Both the position numbers and the translations under genes were made by a program. This document shows, in pieces, positions 34,252 to 42,289 of a stretch of DNA of 64,000 nt. The notes under the pieces were generated by a model. It had not been told where the DNA came from. It was given only the letters and a program-made list of their open reading frames with translations, and searched no databases. Origin of the DNA: Streptomyces sp. NBC_01296 (GTDB taxonomy: Bacteria; Actinomycetota; Actinomycetes; Streptomycetales; Streptomycetaceae); assembly GCF_035984415.1 (NCBI RefSeq), contig NZ_CP130720.1, positions 8,246,001-8,310,000 of the forward strand. The letters are read 5' to 3'. The stretch's first letter is position 1. Every line of letters starts with the position of its first letter.

Positions 34252-35424
34252 ATGGACTTCCGCTACACACCCGAGCAGGCCGACCTCAAGGCCCGCGCCG
34301 CCGCCTACACGCGGCTCCTGATGAGGTACGAGGACCAGTCCGAGGAGGCCGGCGGGCCGCTGCCCTCCGACACCGTCCGCGAGCTGACCCACGCCGCCAT
34401 CGAGGCGGGCGTCTACGCCATCAACATGCCCGCCGAATGGGGCGGCGCCGGGCTCTCCCTGCTGGACCAGGTCATCGTCGAGGAGGAGTTCGGCAAGGTC
34501 ACCAACTGCCTGTGGGACATCCCCTGGCGACCCGCGAACGTCCTGGCCTACGGGACCGAGGCACAGCGGGAGAAGTACCTGCTCCCCGTCATCCGGGGCG
34601 AGCGGTTCGACGCCTTCGCGGTGACGGAGCCCGGTGCCGGTTCCGATCCCGGCTCGTGCACGAGCACCGCGACCCGTACCGACGGCGGCTGGCTGCTGAA
34701 CGGCGAGAAGTGGTTCGTGACCTGCGGTGACATCGCCGACTTCCTGCTGGTGCAGGCCGACGCCGGCCCGGAGCGGGCCGCGACCCTGTTCTTCGTGGAC
34801 AAGCAGGCGGCGGGCGTTCGGATGACCCGGGTCCCCCGGTTCATGCACTCCGCGGTGAACGGGCACCCCGAGTTCACCTTCACCGACGTCTTCGTCCCCG
34901 ACGAGGACGTGCTCGGCGGTGTCGGCAACGGCTACGAGCTGACCAAGGAATGGTTCACCGACGAGCGGCTGATGATCGCCGCCCGGACCGTCGGCGCGGC
35001 CGAACGGGCCCTGGAGCTCGCACGGGACTGGGCGGTGGAGCGCCGCCAGTTCGGCTCGCCCATCGCCGACTTCCAGCTGATCCAGGGCATGCTCGCCGAC
35101 TGCGCGGTCGACATCGCCGTCAACCGGGCCTACACCCACCAGGTCGCCTGGGAAGCCGACCAGCCGCACACCGACCGCAAGACCCTGCACGCCAAGGCGT
35201 CGACGGCGAAGCTCGCGGCGAGCGAGGCCGCCGGGCGGGTCGTCGACCGCTGCGTACAGATCTTCGGCGGCCGCGGCTACGACCGTTCGTACCCCGTCGA
35301 GCGCATGTACCGCGAACTGCGCGTCGACCGGATCTGGGAGGGCACCTCCGAGATCCAGCGCCTGATCATCGCCAACGAGCTCGTCAAGCGCGGCACCCGG
35401 GCCCTCGCGCTGCCCGGCTCCTGA
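34252..35424 (+). CDS. Acyl-CoA dehydrogenase, copy 1
   Basis: A 390-residue FAD enzyme introducing an alpha,beta double bond into an acyl-CoA. FAD-binding sequence AVTEPGAGSD lies about 125, and the catalytic Glu is at about residue 363 in RIWEGTSEIQRL. The N-terminal part beginning MDFRYTPEQADLKARA is complete. CGGAG precedes ATG 34252. It is followed 42 bases later by a paralogue of identical length that shares two exactly identical DNA blocks with it. The pair may act as a heteromer or on successive substrates. Confidence 0.93.
   Translation: MDFRYTPEQADLKARAAAYTRLLMRYEDQSEEAGGPLPSDTVRELTHAAIEAGVYAINMPAEWGGAGLSLLDQVIVEEEFGKVTNCLWDIPWRPANVLAYGTEAQREKYLLPVIRGERFDAFAVTEPGAGSDPGSCTSTATRTDGGWLLNGEKWFVTCGDIADFLLVQADAGPERAATLFFVDKQAAGVRMTRVPRFMHSAVNGHPEFTFTDVFVPDEDVLGGVGNGYELTKEWFTDERLMIAARTVGAAERALELARDWAVERRQFGSPIADFQLIQGMLADCAVDIAVNRAYTHQVAWEADQPHTDRKTLHAKASTAKLAASEAAGRVVDRCVQIFGGRGYDRSYPVERMYRELRVDRIWEGTSEIQRLIIANELVKRGTRALALPGS
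34966..35153 (+). repeat. 188-base exact direct repeat, copy in acyl-CoA dehydrogenase 1
   Basis: Identical base for base to 36178-36365 in the second paralogue, in the same frame and at an offset of 1212. A further 65-base block, 35308-35372, equals 36520-36584. Flanking parts of the genes differ freely, including at third positions, so the identity is not explained by selection on the protein alone. Confidence 0.92.
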
Positions 35425-35466
35425 CCCCCGTACCGCACCGCCGTTCAACGATCGAAGAGGAGTGAC

Positions 35467-36639
35467 ATGGACTTCCGCCTCACCGCCCGTCAGGAAGAGC
35501 TCAAGGGCTCGGCGCGCGCGCTCACCGAGTTCATCATGAAGTACGAGGTCGACTGCGAGGAGAACAACGGCCTGCCCCCGCACGCCCACACCGAGATCCG
35601 CGACGCCGTCCTCGACAGCGGCCTGCAGGCCGTCAACATGCCGGCGGAATGGGGCGGCGCCGGGCTCACCATCCTGGAACAGGTCACCGTCCAGGCCGAG
35701 CTCGGACGGCTGACCGGCGCACTGTGGGACATGGTGTGGCGCCCGGCCAACGCCCTGTCCTTCTGCACGCCCGAGCAGCGGGAGCGCTACCTCGTCCCCG
35801 TCATCCGGGGGCAGCGGCGCGACTGCTACGCGGTGAGCGAGCCCGAGGCGGGCTCGGACCCGCAGAGCCTGCGGACCACGGCGACGCGGACCGAAGGCGG
35901 CTGGGTTCTGAACGGCGAGAAGTGGTTCGTCACCGTCGGCGACCACGCGGACTTCATGATCGTGCTCGCCGCCGCCGGGGAGGAGAGGGCCCCGACCCTG
36001 TTCCTCGTGGACAAGGAGACCCCGGGCATCGAGATGACCCGGGTGCCGCGCTGGATGCACACCTTCGTCTACGAGCACCCCGAGTTCACCTTCACCGACG
36101 TGCGCGTGCCCGAGGACGCCGTGCTGGGGGAGGTGGGCAACGGCTACGACATCACGCGCTCCTGGTTCACCGAGGAACGGCTGATGATCGCCGCCCGGAC
36201 CGTCGGCGCGGCCGAACGGGCCCTGGAGCTCGCACGGGACTGGGCGGTGGAGCGCCGCCAGTTCGGCTCGCCCATCGCCGACTTCCAGCTGATCCAGGGC
36301 ATGCTCGCCGACTGCGCGGTCGACATCGCCGTCAACCGGGCCTACACCCACCAGGTCGCCTGGGAGGTCGACGAGGGCCGGATCGACCGCAAGAGGCTGC
36401 ACGCGAAGGCGGCCATCGCCAAGCTGGCGGCGAGCGAGGCCTCCGGCCGTGTCATCGACCGCTGCCTGCAGATCTTCGGCGGCCGCGGCTACGACCGCTC
36501 GTACCCCGTGGAGCGGCTCTACCGCGAACTGCGCGTCGACCGGATCTGGGAGGGCACCTCCGAGATCCAGCGCCTGATCATCGCGGGTGAACTCGTCAAG
36601 CGCGGCACGGGCGTGCTGCACATGCCGTCCTCCGTGTGA
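35467..36639 (+). CDS. Acyl-CoA dehydrogenase, copy 2
   Basis: A 390-residue paralogue of the preceding enzyme with the same key features: AVSEPEAGSD at the FAD site and the catalytic Glu at about 362 in RIWEGTSEIQRL. The N-terminal half differs clearly (MDFRLTARQEELKGSARA), as do residues lining the presumed acyl pocket. GAGGAG lies about eight bases before ATG 35467. A terminator-like hairpin follows the stop, so the downstream dehydrogenase and TetR genes may have their own promoter. Confidence 0.93.
   Translation: MDFRLTARQEELKGSARALTEFIMKYEVDCEENNGLPPHAHTEIRDAVLDSGLQAVNMPAEWGGAGLTILEQVTVQAELGRLTGALWDMVWRPANALSFCTPEQRERYLVPVIRGQRRDCYAVSEPEAGSDPQSLRTTATRTEGGWVLNGEKWFVTVGDHADFMIVLAAAGEERAPTLFLVDKETPGIEMTRVPRWMHTFVYEHPEFTFTDVRVPEDAVLGEVGNGYDITRSWFTEERLMIAARTVGAAERALELARDWAVERRQFGSPIADFQLIQGMLADCAVDIAVNRAYTHQVAWEVDEGRIDRKRLHAKAAIAKLAASEASGRVIDRCLQIFGGRGYDRSYPVERLYRELRVDRIWEGTSEIQRLIIAGELVKRGTGVLHMPSSV
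36178..36365 (+). repeat. 188-base exact direct repeat, copy in acyl-CoA dehydrogenase 2
   Basis: Second copy of the block at 34966-35153. See that entry. Confidence 0.92.
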
Positions 36640-36644
36640 CCGTA

Positions 36645-36681
36645 CGGCGGTCCGGGCCCCGCTGCGGGGCCCGGACCGCCG
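36645..36681 (+). terminator. Strong hairpin after acyl-CoA dehydrogenase 2
   Basis: Perfect 16-base arms CGGCGGTCCGGGCCCC and complement with a five-base loop start six bases after the stop codon. It may end or attenuate the operon before the last two genes. Confidence 0.85.
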
Positions 36682-36725
36682 CCGCCGCGTACGGCACCCA
36701 TCCTGCATGTGAGAAGGGAGAACCG

Positions 36726-37586
36726 ATGACCGATGTGGAACGGGTCGGGATCGTGGGCTGCGGCCTGATGGGATCCGGCATCGCCGAGATCTGCGCCCGC
36801 GCAGGCCGCGACGTCGTGGTGGTGGAGACGAACGGGACGGCCGCGGACGCCGGCCTGAAGCGGATCACGCGCTCCCTGGCGCGCGCCGCGGACACCGGGA
36901 AACTCACCACGGCCGAACGGGACGCCGCGGCCGGCCGGATCACCATGACCACGGACATGGCGCTGATGGCGGACCGGGACCTCGTGGTCGAGGCCGTGGC
37001 GGAGGACGAGCGGGCGAAGCTGGAGGTGTTCGCCCTGCTCGACGGGGTGGTGGAGCGCCGGGACGCCGTGTTGGCCACGAACACCTCCTCCATACCCGTC
37101 ATCCGGCTGGCGGCCGCCACCTCGCGACCCGGCCAGGTGGTCGGCCTCCACTTCTTCAATCCGGTCCCGGTGCTCCCCCTGGTCGAGCTCGTGCCCTCGC
37201 TGCTCACCGACGAGGGGACCGCCCGGCGCGCCCACGCCTTCGCCTCCGAGGTCCTCGGCAGGCACGTGGTCCGCGCCCAGGACCGGGCGGGGTTCATCGT
37301 GAACGCGCTCCTCGTCCCGTACCTGCTGGCGGCGGTGCGGATGGCGGAGTCCCGAGCCGCCTCCGCCGAGGACATCGACCGGGGTATGACCCTCGGCTGC
37401 GCCCACCCGCTCGGGCCGCTCGCGCTGGCCGACCTCATCGGGCTGGACACCGTACAGGCCATCGCACGGTCGATGTACGCGGAGTACCGGGAGCCGCTGT
37501 ACGCCCCGCCGCCGCTGCTGGCCAGGATGGTGGACGCGGGCCTGCTCGGCCGCAAGACGGGGCGGGGCTTCCACATCTACCGCTGA
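36726..37586 (+). CDS. 3-hydroxyacyl-CoA dehydrogenase (FadB2/Hbd-type)
   Basis: A 286-residue NAD-dependent enzyme. The Rossmann motif is VGIVGCGLMGSGIAEICARA (residues 7-26). Conserved active-site segments are ATNTSSIPVIRLA (about 118), VGLHFFNPVPVLPLVE (about 140, catalytic His) and DRAGFIVNALLVPYL (about 185). GAGAAGGGAG precedes ATG 36726. It would oxidise a 3-hydroxyacyl-CoA to the 3-ketoacyl-CoA after the acyl-CoA dehydrogenase step. No enoyl-CoA hydratase or thiolase gene is in the cluster, so these would come from elsewhere, or the 3-hydroxyl arises differently. Confidence 0.93.
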   Translation: MTDVERVGIVGCGLMGSGIAEICARAGRDVVVVETNGTAADAGLKRITRSLARAADTGKLTTAERDAAAGRITMTTDMALMADRDLVVEAVAEDERAKLEVFALLDGVVERRDAVLATNTSSIPVIRLAAATSRPGQVVGLHFFNPVPVLPLVELVPSLLTDEGTARRAHAFASEVLGRHVVRAQDRAGFIVNALLVPYLLAAVRMAESRAASAEDIDRGMTLGCAHPLGPLALADLIGLDTVQAIARSMYAEYREPLYAPPPLLARMVDAGLLGRKTGRGFHIYR

Positions 37587-37706
37587 CCGGTGCGCCCCGA
37601 CGGCCGCGGCCAGGGGGCGTGATGCGCGAGGATGAGGGTCTGGCGGCCGGCAGCCGGACCCGACCACCCACCCGCCCTGCGGGCGCCGACACGGGGAGTA
37701 GCCAAC

Positions 37707-38318
37707 GTGACCAAGGCCGAGCGTGCAATGGAGACGCGCGAGCGCATCCTCAAGGCCGCGTGCGAAGTCATCGCCGACATCGGCTTCGAGAACGTCAGCA
37801 TGCGCAAGGTCGCCGAACACGCCGGGGTGTCGAAGGCGCTGCTGCACTACCACTTCGACACCCGCGAGAAGCTCTTCGCCGAGGCCATGACGCATTCCTT
37901 CGCCCAGACCGGCACGGACACCGAGGACGGAGGCGACACGGTCCCGGCCACGGTCGTCCTGGCCCGCATCCTGCGCAGCATGCTGCCGAGCGACGCGGAT
38001 CTACGCCAGGACTGGAAGCTCTGGCAGGAGCTGTGGGTGCGCGCACAGCGTGACCAGACGGCCCGTCACCTCGCCGTGGACCTGTACGACCAGCTCCACG
38101 CCTGGGTCGGCGGAGCCGTGGAACGGGGCATCGACTCGGGCGAGTTCACCGAGTGCGACGTCGCCGCGGTCAGCACGCTGGTCCTGGCCCTCTGCGACGG
38201 CCTCGGCATCCGCCTGATGCTGGACGACCCCCGGGTCGACCTCGCCACGGCACGGTCGACGATCTGGCGGGCCATCGCCCCCGTACTCGGGATCGACCCG
38301 GTCTTTCCGGAGGTGTGA
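37707..38318 (+). CDS. TetR-family transcriptional regulator
   Basis: A 203-residue regulator from GTG 37707, with GGGGAG about nine bases upstream. The helix-turn-helix domain covers about 12-58 (RERILKAACEVIADIGFENV, then HAGVSKALLHYHFDTREKLF). The C-terminal ligand-binding domain is helical, with WKLWQELWVRAQRDQ. As the only regulator in the divergon it is the prime candidate to bind the palindromes at 29855-29962, with a pathway intermediate, perhaps an acyl-CoA, as inducer. No copy of the palindrome lies directly upstream of its own gene. Confidence 0.93.
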   Translation: MTKAERAMETRERILKAACEVIADIGFENVSMRKVAEHAGVSKALLHYHFDTREKLFAEAMTHSFAQTGTDTEDGGDTVPATVVLARILRSMLPSDADLRQDWKLWQELWVRAQRDQTARHLAVDLYDQLHAWVGGAVERGIDSGEFTECDVAAVSTLVLALCDGLGIRLMLDDPRVDLATARSTIWRAIAPVLGIDPVFPEV

Positions 38319-38343
38319 CACCTCTTCCAGTTGTCCGCCGCCC

Positions 38344-39285
38344 TCAATTCGGCACGGTGTTCACGTAGTTGGTGCCGACGCTGTAAAAGCCGTCCACCCT
38401 TTTCTGGACATCCGCCTGGGAAACGGCCTCACCGGCCTTGTAGTAGAACCAGTTGACTTTCATGTCCCATGTGCGCTGACCGCCGGAGAAGGGAAGGTCG
38501 ACGAACCAGTTGCTGAAATGGACGTCCGTCTTCTCGCGCGGGACGTACTTTCCGGAGCTGGTGAACAGATCCTTGCCGTCCAGGGAGTAGGTGACCTTTC
38601 CGTTCACGGCGGTGATCATCATGATGTGCCAGCCCTCGAGGCGCTGCTTGAGGGTGTGGCTGACCCGGTCCGGGGGATCGGCCTTGTACCAGCTGACGGT
38701 GTCGAGTTGCGGACCCACCGAACCCCAGCCGCCGTTCGGCAGGTACTCGTAGTCGAGTTCGCTGTAGTTCGCCGAGGCGTCCGAGGGGGAGATCGGAAAG
38801 AAGGTCTCGACGACGTGGTCGCCGTTGCGACCGCTCGTGGGCTTGTCGCTGAGGTGGACCCGAGCGGCGAAGGTCCCCGTGAAGAGACCGGTGCCGGTGC
38901 TCTGCACCTCGACCTGCTTGGTGCCCTGCTTGGTGCCGTCGGTGGAGGACCGCAGCTGCAGGACCCTGCCCCCCTGGGCGGTCGTGTCGGAGGGGAAGCC
39001 GGCACCGGCGGTGGCCCAGGTGTCCTTGATCCCCGGGCCGCCCCCGTCGGTACGGACCTGCCAGCCGTGGGCGGTGAACGAGGGGTCGTCGGGGCCGCTG
39101 TAGTGGAAGTCGTCGAACAGGGTTCCGGGCGGTCCGGACGGGGTCGGCGAGGCGCTGGGGGCGGCGCCGTCGTCACCCCTGCCGGATGCGGGGCCGCCGG
39201 AACACGCGGCGAGTACGCACAGGAGGGCAGGCAGCGTGAGCACGGTCCACGCGCGGCGTCGAGAGGTGCGGCGGGGCTGGCTCAC
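38344..39285 (-). CDS. GH16-like (concanavalin-fold) lipoprotein
   Basis: A 313-residue exported lipoprotein. A twin-arginine-containing N-terminus precedes a hydrophobic core with lipobox LAAC (Cys28). A Ser/Pro-rich linker (about 30-55) leads to a beta-sandwich domain with the GH16 catalytic signature ExDxE (E176-L-D-Y-E180). Further conserved pieces are WHIMMITAVNGKVTYSLDG and a WFVDLPFSGG segment. GH16 enzymes cleave beta-1,3/1,4-glucans or galactans. It is divergent from the matAB-like exopolysaccharide operon with 343 bases between, so a role in trimming a surface glycan is possible but not shown. Confidence 0.85.
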   Translation of the reverse strand: MSQPRRTSRRRAWTVLTLPALLCVLAACSGGPASGRGDDGAAPSASPTPSGPPGTLFDDFHYSGPDDPSFTAHGWQVRTDGGGPGIKDTWATAGAGFPSDTTAQGGRVLQLRSSTDGTKQGTKQVEVQSTGTGLFTGTFAARVHLSDKPTSGRNGDHVVETFFPISPSDASANYSELDYEYLPNGGWGSVGPQLDTVSWYKADPPDRVSHTLKQRLEGWHIMMITAVNGKVTYSLDGKDLFTSSGKYVPREKTDVHFSNWFVDLPFSGGQRTWDMKVNWFYYKAGEAVSQADVQKRVDGFYSVGTNYVNTVPN

Positions 39286-39628
39286 ACGGGCTCCTTGGGG
39301 CGTAGAGGGCGGTATCCGGACACGCCCTTTGCGTGAGGATCAAATGACTGATCACACGAGGGGGGCATCCTAGCGAAACGAATGTGCAGGCCTTGTCACC
39401 CCGTGGGTGGTCGGGATCGGGGCCAATTGAACGCGTATCGATCATCACCCGACGACCGTGCGTCTCGTCTACCGGCCGGTACGTCCAATTAGCATTCCAA
39501 TCCGATTACAACACCTGAGCAGATCGCGCCAAATGTATACATCGAGCCAAATTCGATTCAGGCCGGTGCACTAGCGTTCGCCCTGCTCTCCCGCGGTCTA
39601 CGTACCCTGCACTGAAAGGCCCCGCAAG
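39286..39628. promoter_or_regulatory. Divergent intergenic region, AT-richer, with palindrome ATGTATACAT
   Basis: This 343-base region between the GH16-like gene and the matA-like gene is noticeably AT-richer than its surroundings (39470-39560). It holds a perfect 10-base palindrome ATGTATACAT at 39533-39542, about 90 bases before the matA-like start, and repeated CCAAT-type pieces (CCAATTAG, CCAATCCG). These mark a likely promoter and regulatory zone. I cannot name the regulator. Confidence 0.5.
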
Positions 39629-40099
39629 GTGCGCCCTGTCATCATTTCCATCGACCGCGGATCGGCGCACCAGGCACAGCCTGACATGTCTGAGTCAAGC
39701 TTTGAGGAGCTCGCTCCCGCACCGGTGTTCGTTGACCAGTCGGGTCTGCGCGGCCGCCTCCTGCGGGGCTTCTGCTGGCCGGTCTCCGTGGTCGGCGCGG
39801 TCCTGGCGGTCGCCATGGGCAGCAGCCTGATCGGCGTGCAGGCGGACGCCCCGGCGATGGGCATACCGGCGCAGCCCTCGCGGTCGCCCGCCCCGTCGCC
39901 CTCACCCGTGCCGTCGCTGGCGCCCACCCCGTCGCGCACCTCGTCCCCGTCGTCATCGCCTCGGACGGCCACGCGGTCTGCGACACCCCAGACGAAGACC
40001 TCGGCCGCCGCATCGAAGCGCTCGGCCACCACATCGAAGCCCACGACCACCGCGCCGCACGGGGCGAAGCCTTCGGGCCAACCGGCCAAGCACCCCTGA
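39629..40099 (+). CDS. matA: MatA-like membrane-anchored Ser/Thr/Pro-rich protein
   Basis: A 156-residue protein. A cytoplasmic N-terminus (about 1-48) leads into one membrane helix (FCWPVSVVGAVLAVAMGSSL, about 48-67). The rest is a long Pro/Ser/Thr/Lys-rich extracytoplasmic tail typical of cell-wall-spanning or adhesive regions. GTG 39629 follows GAAAGG; an internal ATG at 39686 is possible but lacks a site. Its place directly before a deacetylase-glycosyltransferase fusion matches, from memory, the matA-matB locus (SCO2963-SCO2962) that makes a poly-beta-1,6-N-acetylglucosamine-like polymer and causes mycelial aggregation. The symbol rests on synteny more than on sequence. Confidence 0.72.
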   Translation: MRPVIISIDRGSAHQAQPDMSESSFEELAPAPVFVDQSGLRGRLLRGFCWPVSVVGAVLAVAMGSSLIGVQADAPAMGIPAQPSRSPAPSPSPVPSLAPTPSRTSSPSSSPRTATRSATPQTKTSAAASKRSATTSKPTTTAPHGAKPSGQPAKHP

Positions 40100-40130
40100 T
40101 CGTCCGCACCACCCATCTCCAGGAGCGTCA

Positions 40131-42287
40131 TTGTCCCGGTCTCGCCACCAGCGCCGCCGGCAGTCCCTGCTGAGGCCGCGCCGACTGGCTGCGCCGCCGC
40201 TGCGCTTCTTCATGCCGCTGTCCCTGCTGGCCTGCCTGCTTGCGCTCCTCGTCCTGCGCGGCCTCGCCACCAACGAGGCGTTCCACGACTCCCGGATCGC
40301 GATCTCGGTCGACAAGACGACCGTGCCGGACAACCTGCTCAAGGGCGGTCCGGTCATCGACGCGCGGGGAACCAAGAACGCGCACCCCGTGAGCTATCAC
40401 ATCCCCGACCGCACCGTGGTCCTGAGCTTCGACGACGGTCCCTCTCCGGAGTGGACCCCGAAGGTTCTGGACGTGCTCGCGGCCCGCAACATCCGCGCCG
40501 ACTTCTTCGTGACCGGCGCGATGACCACGCGCAACCCGGAGCTGATCCGGCAGATCGTCGCGGGCGGCCATGAACTCGGCGTGCACACCTTCACCCACCC
40601 CGATCTGGTGTACCAGTCCCACGCCCGGATCAGCTGGGAGATGGCGCAGACGCAGCTGGCGCTGGCCGGCGTCGCGGGCGTCCACAGCGCGTTGTTCCGC
40701 CCGCCGTACTCCTCCGACGCCTCGGCGCTGGACGACTGGAACTACCCGGTGATCAAGTACGTGGGCGCGCGCGGCTACCTCACCGCGTTCATCGACCGCG
40801 ACACCGACGACTGGAAGCGTCCCGGCGTCGAGGCGATCGTCAAGGCGGCGATGCCGTCCAAGCCGGGTGCGGGCGAGCTGATCCTGCTGCACGACGCGGG
40901 TGGCGACCGCACCCAGAGCATCACCGCGCTCGGGCAGATCATCGACAGGCTGCAGGCCCAGGGCTACCGCTTCACCACCATCTCCGAGGCACTCGGCGCC
41001 TCCAGCGCCACCGTGCCGGTGCACGGTTTCCAGCTGTGGGCGGGCAAGGGATTCATCTGGGCCACCCGCGTCGCCGTGCTCACCCTGCCGGTGCTGGTCT
41101 GGCTGCTGGCCCTCGTCGGCTTCCTCAACTTCGGCCGGTTCGCGCTGATGCTCGTTCTCGCGCCGATCCACGCCCGCCGCTCCAAGCGGCTGGATGCCTG
41201 GGGGCCGCCCGTCACCGAGCCGGTCACCGTACTGGTCCCGGCCTACAACGAGCGCGAGTGCATCGCCAACACCCTCAACTCCCTGGCCGCCAGCGACTAT
41301 CCGATCGAGGTGATCGTCATCGACGACGGCTCCACGGACGGCACCGCGGACATCGTCGAGGAGATGGACCTGCCGTTCGTCCGGCTGATTCGCAAGGTCA
41401 ACGGCGGCAAGTCCAGCGCCCTCAACAGCGGCATCGCGGCAGCCTCGCACGACATCATCGTGATGATGGACGGAGACACCGTCTTCGAGTCGTCCACGGT
41501 GCGCGAGCTGGTCCAGCCCTTCGGCGACCCGGCGATCGGCGCGGTCGCGGGCAACGCCAAGGTCGGCAACCGCGACAGCCTGATCGGCGCCTGGCAGCAC
41601 ATCGAGTACGTCCTCGGCCACAACCTGGACCGCCGGATGTACGACATGCTGGGCGTCATCCCGACCATCCCCGGCGCGGTCGGTGCCTTCCGCAAGGAGG
41701 CCCTGCTGCGGGTCGGCGGGATGAGCGACGACACCCTCGCCGAGGACACCGACATCACCATCGCGATGCTCTGCGAGGGCTGGCGGATCGTCTACGCCGA
41801 GCGCGCCCGCGCCTGGACCGAGGCTCCCGCCAGCCTCCAGCAGCTCTGGTCCCAGCGGTACCGCTGGAGCTACGGCAGCATGCAGGCGATGTGGAAGCAC
41901 CGCGGCGCGGTGACCTCCCGCGGCCCGGCGGGGCGCTTCGGCCGGCTCGGGCTGCCGCTCGTCGTGCTGTTCGGCGTGGTCGCCCCGCTGTTGGCTCCGC
42001 TGGTCGACATGTTCCTGCTGTACGGCGTGCTGTTCGGGGACGCCCCGATCACCCTCACCAGCTGGGGTGGTTTCATTCTGCTCCAGGCCGCACTGTCCTG
42101 GTACGCCTTCCGGCTCGACTCCGAGAAGCCCTGGCATCTGATCAGCCTGCCGATCCAGCAACTGGTCTACCGGCAGCTGATGTACATCGTCCTGTTGCAG
42201 TCCGCTATCACGGCGATGACCGGTGGCCGACTGCGCTGGCAGAAGCTCCGGCGCACCGGCGAGGTCGCTGTACCCGTGGAGGCCTGA
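40131..42287 (+). CDS. matB: Bifunctional polysaccharide deacetylase / GT2 processive glycosyltransferase, MatB-like
   Basis: A 718-residue membrane enzyme. After one N-terminal helix (about 22-45) a NodB-type deacetylase domain (about 95-290) has VVLSFDDGPSP, HTFTHPDL and RPPYSSD. A family 2 glycosyltransferase domain (about 365-600) has VPAYNERECIANTLNSL, the Mn-binding MMDGDT, the base region LAEDTDIT and the processive motif QRYRW. Further helices flank it. One protein could thus polymerise N-acetylhexosamine and partly deacetylate it, as IcaA and IcaB do. The start is TTG 40131, chosen because AGGAG lies five bases upstream and no ATG or GTG fits. The stop is followed two bases later by the acyltransferase start. 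Confidence 0.9.
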   Translation: MSRSRHQRRRQSLLRPRRLAAPPLRFFMPLSLLACLLALLVLRGLATNEAFHDSRIAISVDKTTVPDNLLKGGPVIDARGTKNAHPVSYHIPDRTVVLSFDDGPSPEWTPKVLDVLAARNIRADFFVTGAMTTRNPELIRQIVAGGHELGVHTFTHPDLVYQSHARISWEMAQTQLALAGVAGVHSALFRPPYSSDASALDDWNYPVIKYVGARGYLTAFIDRDTDDWKRPGVEAIVKAAMPSKPGAGELILLHDAGGDRTQSITALGQIIDRLQAQGYRFTTISEALGASSATVPVHGFQLWAGKGFIWATRVAVLTLPVLVWLLALVGFLNFGRFALMLVLAPIHARRSKRLDAWGPPVTEPVTVLVPAYNERECIANTLNSLAASDYPIEVIVIDDGSTDGTADIVEEMDLPFVRLIRKVNGGKSSALNSGIAAASHDIIVMMDGDTVFESSTVRELVQPFGDPAIGAVAGNAKVGNRDSLIGAWQHIEYVLGHNLDRRMYDMLGVIPTIPGAVGAFRKEALLRVGGMSDDTLAEDTDITIAMLCEGWRIVYAERARAWTEAPASLQQLWSQRYRWSYGSMQAMWKHRGAVTSRGPAGRFGRLGLPLVVLFGVVAPLLAPLVDMFLLYGVLFGDAPITLTSWGGFILLQAALSWYAFRLDSEKPWHLISLPIQQLVYRQLMYIVLLQSAITAMTGGRLRWQKLRRTGEVAVPVEA

Positions 42288-42289
42288 CC

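Noticed and set aside
32012..34270. Long minus-strand frame opposite the acyl-CoA synthetase
   Set aside because: Shadow frame with no family features; the plus-strand protein carries all expected motifs.
34225..36708. 827-codon minus-strand frame opposite both acyl-CoA dehydrogenases
   Set aside because: Its internal repetition simply mirrors the duplicated sense genes.
17356..38318. P450, Rieske oxygenase and acyl-CoA genes as a natural-product gene cluster
   Set aside because: No polyketide, peptide synthetase, terpene or RiPP core gene is present; the set reads as catabolism plus antibiotic resistance.
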